Shown here piece by piece: positions 58,621 through 64,000 of a DNA stretch of 64,000 nt (within the stretch, counting starts at the first letter, position 1; every line of letters begins with the position of its first letter). The DNA is from Molanna angustata (taxonomy: Eukaryota; Arthropoda; Insecta; Trichoptera; Molannidae), in NCBI GenBank assembly GCA_963576475.1, contig OY754978.1, positions 2,095,364 to 2,159,363 on the forward strand. Reading direction: 5' to 3'. A program made the position numbers and the translations under genes. The notes below the pieces were generated by a model, which saw nothing but the letters and a program-made list of their open reading frames with translations, was not told where the DNA came from and made no database searches.

Positions 58621-58762
58621 CTGTAACATATTCCATAGTCCCTCTACCATCTTCTGGTACAACAATAGATCTGTAAGTAACTGGTTGTGAAGTTAATATA
58701 TTTTCATCATGACGATACTTTTGCTGACTCTGATTTCGACGCAGTGGGTCGGTTTGTCTTAT
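58621..58762 (-). CDS. Edc3: EDC3, exon after the FDF region
   Basis: Seen: minus strand AATTTCAG, then IRQTDPLRRNQSQQKYRHDE, NILTSQPVTYRSIVVPEDG, RGTMEYVT plus G, then GTATTT. It enters in phase 0 and leaves in phase 1. Known: (R/K)YRHDENIL.S.P..YR.I(I/V)VP is the conserved linker between the FDF motif and the YjeF_N domain in animal EDC3, the region that follows the binding site for the RNA helicase DDX6/Me31B. The LSM domain and FDF exons are not found in the remaining window and should lie to the right. Confidence 0.93.
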
Positions 58763-59104
58763 CTGAAATTAAAACATACATATAAAAATCAGTTAGTCAA
58801 GTTATCGAGGAGGAAATGAAGCATTTTTCATTTATATTTATTCGGGGAAACAATCAGTGCCATGATACAAGATAGAAAAATGAATAAAATGACACATTCA
58901 CCTACAAAGCTAACATATTACAATATTTTTCTTCAAATAAAGAACTGAAAAATTCTATATCTAAGTGTCTGACCAAAAATTCGGCTTCGGCCACCTTCGG
59001 CCAAAATTAGCACCTTCCGCTTCGGTTCAGCCAGAAAAAATCTGAATTATTGGCAGATGCCAAAGTTTTCCACCAGCCACTAAAAACAGTTAAAAAAATA
59101 AACC

Positions 59105-59255
59105 TGGAGGGTAAGTCCCGTCAAATAATGGAATCAAAACCCTCATGATAACCAATATCATGGATATAATATTTTTAATGTAGAATATTAAGAATATCAG
59201 TTCTACTACCATGAGGGTTTTGATTCCACCATTTGATGGGACATGCCCCCTTGAT
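59105..59255. mobile_element. Hairpin MITE, family 1, copy 3
   Basis: 'ctggagggtaagtcccgtca' with 'aatcaaaaccctcatgat' is matched in reverse by 'ccatgagggttttgattcca' and 'tgatgggacatgcccc'. It is the same family as 18480-18667, but shorter in the centre. Confidence 0.7.
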
Positions 59256-59280
59256 GTTTGTTTACATATAATAATTATTT

Positions 59281-60092
59281 CTTCTTCTTTCTTGCCTCTT
59301 CCCAGTTCATCTGGGGTCGTCCCTTCTGGTACGCAATCATCAGACCTTTCAATTTTGCGTCATCTCTTGAGTTAGTTGGTCCTCCCTCAGCTCCCTCACA
59401 ATATTTTTCCACCGGATGGCCTCCAGTTTTGGACTGAGTGGGTATGTCCAGTGCGAGTTTAATCGTGTGATCGTCATTTCATCTGGTAATGTGTCTATAA
59501 CATCGGAGTCTGGTCTCCTTTAGTTTCTCTGGAATAAGTGCGACCCTGAAACTACCTTGGACATATTCCATTCTAATTCTATCCTCCCTTGTAACACCTG
59601 CAGACCACCTGAGAATCTTCATTACCGTACCGTAGAGCATAGCTGGGTGGATGGCTGTCTTATTTACTTTACCCTTAGTTTTTATGGGCATCTTTGAGTC
59701 ACAGGTAACAGCCAACAGGGCTCTCCACTTAATCCAACCCGTATTCACGCGGTGTGTTATGTCTGCATCTACAGAAGCATCTGGTGTAACAACGAGATAT
59801 TTGAACTGCTTAACTTTTGGAAGAGGCATGTTGTCTATGTGTATAACAGCACTCCCATAGAAGATGCATGGCATGTATTCAGTCTTTGTTCTGCTTATTT
59901 TAAGACCGCTGACCTCCAAAGCAGCCACCCATTCATTCAGACTCCTGCAAAGCTACGGGGTCTTCATTCATTAGCACGATGTCAACTGCGTATAGCATGC
60001 ACCACGGTAGATGTATTTTGTTAGATATTCCATTACCATGATGAATATTAGGGGACTCAGTATTGAGCCCTGATGAGCTCCGAACCTCACAC
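59281..60092 (-). mobile_element. 5'-truncated LINE with 16-bp target duplication
   Basis: The minus strand encodes polymerase pieces: LPWCMLYAVDIVLMNED (the catalytic YADD is mutated to YAVD), then LKISRTKTEYMPC, VKQFKYLV, IHPAMLYGTV and a C-terminal REDRIRMEYVQGSFRV. It ends with a GAA-rich 3' tail. CATATAATAATTATTT is duplicated on both sides (59265-59280 and 60093-60108). Frames are broken between 60121-59933 and 59928-59479. It lies in the EDC3 intron. Confidence 0.85.
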
Positions 60093-60302
60093 CATATAAT
60101 AATTATTTTATTTAAATTCAATAATAAAACAAAGTTTATACCTTTTTCAAAATACTTATTTTATTACTACTACTGCATAAATAATAAAAAGTCTCTCCAC
60201 AGCTTGCATTGACATTTTTTATGATTTTTATACAGCATAATTATAAAATTTGTAGGTCAAACTTTCAGCTTCAGCAAAAATCTTACCTTCAGTCAAACAC
60301 TA

Positions 60303-60410
60303 ATTAGGATAGACTAGGGGCTCTGCCCCTGGGCGTTATCGCGGCCCAACCCCCAACGGCCGCTGCGCGGCTTATTTGTTGCCGCCACGCGGCAGTTGCG
60401 AAATATCCTT
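60303..60410. other. GC-rich island, unassigned
   Basis: 'ggggctctgcccctgggcgt' and 'cggccgctgcgcggct', with 'gccgccacgcggcag', form short GC-rich palindromes in otherwise AT-rich DNA. It may be a transposon fragment. I do not recognise it. Confidence 0.35.
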
Positions 60411-60905
60411 ATAAAACTAAATATCGTCAAATATACCATTTAGGACATTACACAACATATAAAAACTAAATATCTTTACGTGAAAACGTTAAAATCAAGT
60501 AATAAAACAGTATTTTTAAAGTAAAAATGCGGAAATTATAAAAAAAAATTTTTTTGACAATGTTTTGAAAGAAATGCGTTATATGAAATGCATACCTATG
60601 TTTGAAATTACAAACATTGATAATTTGAATGTACATTCGAAATATTATTTAGAACAGTAGGTACACAACTGTTAAGACTGAAAATCTTTTTATAATAATA
60701 CAATAATAATGATAAATTATACATACAGTCCCTGATCTAATTATTAGCCCACCCTAGGAAATTTGGTAAATTATGACTTTTGGATTTAAAAACTCACATT
60801 TTTATAAAAATATATTTGTGTATTTAAAACTTTGGGTGAATATACATATTTTTAAACATAAAACAATAACAATTAAAAAAAATAATAGTTCTTTAGTACT
60901 TTATT

Positions 60906-61490
60906 TTAATATTTTGTGGATCCTCCCTTATTTTTTATCACAGCTTGCAAACGGCTTGGCATGCTTTCGATACATTTAAGAGCCATTTCTTTCAAATGAT
61001 CATTATGGTTCCAATGCCATATCACTTTCTCGATTAATTGGGTCTTATTCGTAACATTTTCTTTAGATATTTCCCTCTTCAATAGTTCCCATACATTTTC
61101 AATGGGGTTGAGGTCAGGGGAGTTCCCCGGCCAGTTTAGAAGTGGGATTTTTTTGGTTTCAAGTAGTTTTTTTACAGATTTCGCTGTATGGCATGGAGCT
61201 CCATCTTGCATAAATATAAATTTATCGCCCGAATGTGGAAACCATTCCTTTATTTGAGGCATCAGTCGAGTTTCAATGACTTTTTGGTACTGGTCCTGTT
61301 TCATTATGCCCTCAACAATGTACAGCCGGCCAAGACCTTTACCACTAATAACTGACCAGAACATTAATTTTGGAGGATGTTTGATAGTTTTAATTACACA
61401 GTCCTGGTTGTACTTCTCAGATGAAGTTCTTTTAACATACTGTGCCTTTTGTGTCAGTATTTCGATCGTTGACTCGTCACTAAAGCATAC
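60906..61490 (-). CDS. Tc1-like transposase, exon 2 (DD34E catalytic domain)
   Basis: The exon begins after TTTGTAG with VCFSDES, which carries catalytic Asp 1. It continues through MFWSVISGKGLG, FIFMQDGAPCH (Asp 2) and NSPDLNPIENVWE (Glu, 34 residues after Asp 2) and ends GGSTKY and stop. DD34E spacing is the hallmark of Tc1 transposases, which cut and paste the element at TA. The whole exon is open for 194 codons. With exon 1 the protein is about 345 residues, the usual family length. Confidence 0.92.
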   Translation of the reverse strand, partial: VCFSDESTIEILTQKAQYVKRTSSEKYNQDCVIKTIKHPPKLMFWSVISGKGLGRLYIVEGIMKQDQYQKVIETRLMPQIKEWFPHSGDKFIFMQDGAPCHTAKSVKKLLETKKIPLLNWPGNSPDLNPIENVWELLKREISKENVTNKTQLIEKVIWHWNHNDHLKEMALKCIESMPSRLQAVIKNKGGSTKY

Positions 61491-61577
61491 CTACAAATAA
61501 CCAGAATTTTAGACAGAATTTAATGAATATTTCTAAAAAAATAATAAAGCATAATCAAATATATTTTTTAATCTTAC
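61491..61577 (-). other. 87-nt intron in the transposase gene
   Basis: On the minus strand it runs from GTAAGATT to TTTGTAG, and contains in-frame stops. Removing it joins ..DWKR to VCFSDES, which restores the W..V.FSDES motif of Tc1 transposases without gap or frame change. AT-rich, as expected of an insect intron. Confidence 0.82.
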
Positions 61578-62030
61578 TCTTTTCCAATCTTCAACTGAGA
61601 AATCGGAATACAGTTTAGCCCACTCCAACCTTTTTTTCTTCATATTATCCGTCAATTTGGGTTTTCGTACTGGCCTTCGACTTTTCATTCCTAGTCTATG
61701 GAGACTTCGACGGACAGTAATAGTGGCTACTTTTACTCCCGCCTCATTTAATTTATCAGTCAATGTAGTATTGGTAGCAAATCTGTTTTCTTTAACGATT
61801 TTCACCAATTTCCTTTCATTCCTAGGTGTCATTATCCTTTTACGTCCACATTTACCATGCCTCTGAGCATCCAATGATAGCCCATTTGTCAATTTTTCTT
61901 TAATTCGTCTTACTGTACGCCTTGATATGTTACATTTTTTTGCTATTTCACTTATAGTAACATTTTCTTTGGTCAAAAGGTGTTCCACTACTGCTTTTTT
62001 TTCAACACTAATATCTTTGGCCTTGCCCAT
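61578..62030 (-). CDS. Tc1-like transposase, exon 1 (DNA-binding domain)
   Basis: The start MGKAKDISVEKKAVV is chosen because Tc1 transposases commonly begin MGK..(E/D)(I/L)S; an in-frame ATG 24 nt upstream (62054) also exists. Seen in order: helix-turn-helix 1 (TISEIAKKCNISRRTVRRI), a basic GRK-type hinge (GKCGRKRIMTPR), helix-turn-helix 2 (ATITVRRSLHRLGMKSRR) and ..LEWAKLYSDFSVEDWKR at the donor site. This paired-type domain binds the terminal repeats. 151 codons without a stop. The gene is in the same orientation as EDC3. Confidence 0.9.
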
Positions 62031-62465
62031 AATGAAATTTAAGGTTAAAACCACGTGTAAATAATTAGGACGGAATTCAAACTAAATTTCTATAGAACAA
62101 AATAAAAAATAAATGAATTAATAGTCCAAAACTTATTGTAAAATGCGTAGAAAAAAGAAAACACAGTTTTTTGTAGAAAAAAACACCAAATTAACCACTA
62201 AACTTAAACGAAGACACAACCGAACTGCCCAGACAACAAAACACAAATCCTATAGAAAACACTAATGTCATATTTCATGTGTAAATGTTGCCAACCTAAT
62301 AATAAATTAGTGTTGCCAACAATTAAAATGAACCATAAAATATATCCAAAACAATATTCAATATCTTGTTTTTGCATAAATTAAGATATGTATTAATAAC
62401 AAGAGGAAAAAGTCATAATGTACCAAATATACCAGGGTGGGCTAATAATTAGATCAGGGACTGTA

Positions 62466-63260
62466 TATATCTGCATATAAATAAAGTAGACCTGGTAAGA
62501 TTGTCGTTCTGGATTTGCACATGTTTGTGCACGGCTAAATTCATGTCAGTCTGTCTGTCTGTCTTTCGTTTGAAACCTTACTATGTCAAAATCGTCAATT
62601 TTACAGTAGAGCAAAAATCTTATAATATTACATTTTTATAATATAACATTTGAAACAGTATAAAAACACAAAGCCTCGCGAGCTAATGTTTTTTATGTTA
62701 TTTTCAAAAGAAAGTATGTTTTAATGTTATATAATAAGACTTATAGAATGCTTTTTTGCATTACTCGCCGAGTCGCCAAAATTGATTTATGAGAATATAT
62801 CCTTACGGTTAATTTAATGCCAACTGATGCCAACGTAAAATTTTGTTTGTTCCCGTCATAGCCAGAGCTCAAAAGGCACGAAATAATAAAATCCTACATA
62901 GGGAGAGGGAACAATTTACACGGAACAAGTGTTTCCTTTTGCATTGTGGGTCAGATTTGCTTGACTTGCATTGTTTTACCGATTTAGCTGTCAAAATGAT
63001 GATTCTTTACAAGTGGCCTACAACGCCAATTATATTGATTTTTTGTTTAAAGATAGTCAATATTATACATATTTCGGGAAAAATATTCTTTTTTTGTGGA
63101 AACGCCTAATTTTTTTTTTAAAAAAATACGAAAAAATATATAAAGAGTATAAATGGTTGGTTTTCGACATCTATCGGTAAATTTTCAAACTTATGGAAAC
63201 ACAATATAAAATCATTTTTACAAAAAACAACTTTATTTCTACGAAATTTTGTAAAACAGG
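62466..63260. other. Non-coding stretch
   Basis: It includes a short (GTCT)n run at about 62547 and 'aagcctcgcgagctaatg'. A conserved exon is not recognised; the plus frame at 62843-63109 has no motif. Confidence 0.4.
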
Positions 63261-63263
63261 AAT

Positions 63264-63690
63264 ACAGTTTAAAAATATATAAGATTACAAAATATTTAAA
63301 TACCTTCAACTTTCGTGTCAGGTCTTGATATTTAATTATTATTTAACTAAGGAATATTATTTGAATGACATCACAAAAGCGCCGCAATGCGTTTAAAAAT
63401 ATAAGTTTTCTTCCGATGAGAATAATATCTAATTATGAAATAATATTATTATCAACAACTATTGATTATTGATTACAGTTTAAAAATATATAAGATTACA
63501 AAATATTTATATACCTTCTACTTTCGTGTCAGGTCTTGAAATTTAATTATTATTTAACTATGGAGTATTATTTGAATGACATCACAAAAGCGCTGCAATG
63601 CGTTAAAAATATAAGTTTTCTTCCGATGAGAATAATATCGAAATAATAAAAAGGTCATCAAAATGAAATATTATTATCAACAACTATTGA
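63264..63690. repeat. Two-copy ~211-bp tandem duplication
   Basis: 'acagtttaaaaatatataag' at 63264 recurs at 63475. Both copies carry 'ctttcgtgtcaggtcttg', 'gaatgacatcacaaaagcgc' and 'gttttcttccgatgagaata', with a few substitutions and a small insertion in copy 2. Confidence 0.9.
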
Positions 63691-64000
63691 TTATTTATTA
63701 TAAAATTATGTATGCTGTGCACGTTACAACTTTAAAAACACATTCGTTCTATATGGGCAACCCAAAGTTTGAATTAATTGGACTAACATAAATAAAAAAA
63801 ATACTTATTTAAAAATAATCTAAATGAAGTAATTAACTACATTTTGATGATGGAGAATAGAGTGCTTTTACTCATCATAATATGCCCATGAGACACAAAG
63901 CGAAGATGCAGGTCGATAAATTGCAGCATCCAGAGTAATTCATCTTTTCACGGCACTCACGGTTAAGGGCAAGCGTTCGTTCTTCCTCGCGGGTGCTCAG
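63690..64000. other. Window end, unassigned
   Basis: On the minus strand the last 50 bases read LSTREEERTLALNR and run on to KMNYSGCCN before stops, a possible exon end or transposon piece. I cannot assign it to EDC3. Confidence 0.2.

Larger units (their letters stand above)
60726..62463 (-). mobile_element. Complete Tc1-like transposon
   Basis: Both ends start CAGTCCCTGATCTAATTATT and stay identical for 30 bp; the inverted repeat continues to about 56 bp with a few mismatches. TA dinucleotides flank it (60724-60725, 62464-62465). It is 1,738 bp with one transposase gene on the minus strand occupying most of the interior. All parts for activity are visible by eye: paired ends, target duplication and an open catalytic frame once its small intron is removed. 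Confidence 0.92.
58763..64000 (-). other. EDC3 upstream intron, as far as the window edge
   Basis: No LSM-domain or FDF exon is recognised on the minus strand up to 64000. The stretch holds the MITE (59105-59255), a LINE (59281-60092), the Tc1-like element and a tandem duplication. That it is one intron is an inference. Confidence 0.45.

Noticed and set aside
61276..61866. Plus frames 61276-61500 and 61657-61866
   Set aside because: They are antisense to the Tc1-like transposase gene.

Overview
The window is AT-rich, intron- and repeat-dominated nuclear DNA of an insect. The exons match two conserved animal genes, a (CCTAA)4 run of the arthropod telomere type occurs, and one dispersed repeat resembles lepidopteran SINEs. 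A moth or butterfly with an expanded genome is my best guess, at moderate confidence. No prokaryotic features are present.

Only two cellular genes can be supported, both on the minus strand and both partial. (1) The 5' part of a NEDD4-type HECT E3 ubiquitin ligase runs from its ATG at 33469 leftward past the window edge. Five exons (33469-33416, 31937-31858, 16408-16327, 1523-1485, 373-195) join in phase to give an almost complete C2 domain. One of them is a 39-nt microexon. Introns 2 and 3 are about 15.4 and 14.8 kb and are filled with repeats. (2) The 3' part of EDC3 (enhancer of mRNA decapping 3) occupies 58762-56403. Three in-phase exons encode the linker after the FDF region and the C-terminal YjeF_N domain, with the stop at 56405-56403. 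Its 5' exons should lie to the right of the window. I recognise no cellular gene in the roughly 23 kb between them.

Mobile and repeated DNA, left to right: a dispersed repeat at 3.1-4.3 kb that runs straight into a 9.1-kb satellite (67 units of 135 or 139 bp with higher-order structure, 4295-13439); a deleted piggyBac element with TTAA flanks (14306-15125); several tRNA-derived SINEs; 5'-truncated LINEs; a 292-bp higher-order array with a hairpin MITE at its edge (18480-20862); a LINE tail amplified four times (24729-25375); Helitron2/Helentron-like elements in a tandem trio with a fourth copy inserted in reverse (27456-31609) plus relics elsewhere; very long fold-back palindromes (40.05-40.69 kb and 43.6-44.83 kb); two pogo-like elements (46.7-49.0 kb); a 4 x 220-bp array (51133-52012); a long (TA)n run; and a complete Tc1-like transposon with matched terminal repeats, TA flanks and an intact transposase reading frame split by one small intron (60726-62463), probably inside an upstream EDC3 intron.

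I found no CRISPR, operon-like or clearly new coding system. The structures most worth attention are the intronic satellite, the fold-back cluster, the nested Helentron array and the intact Tc1.
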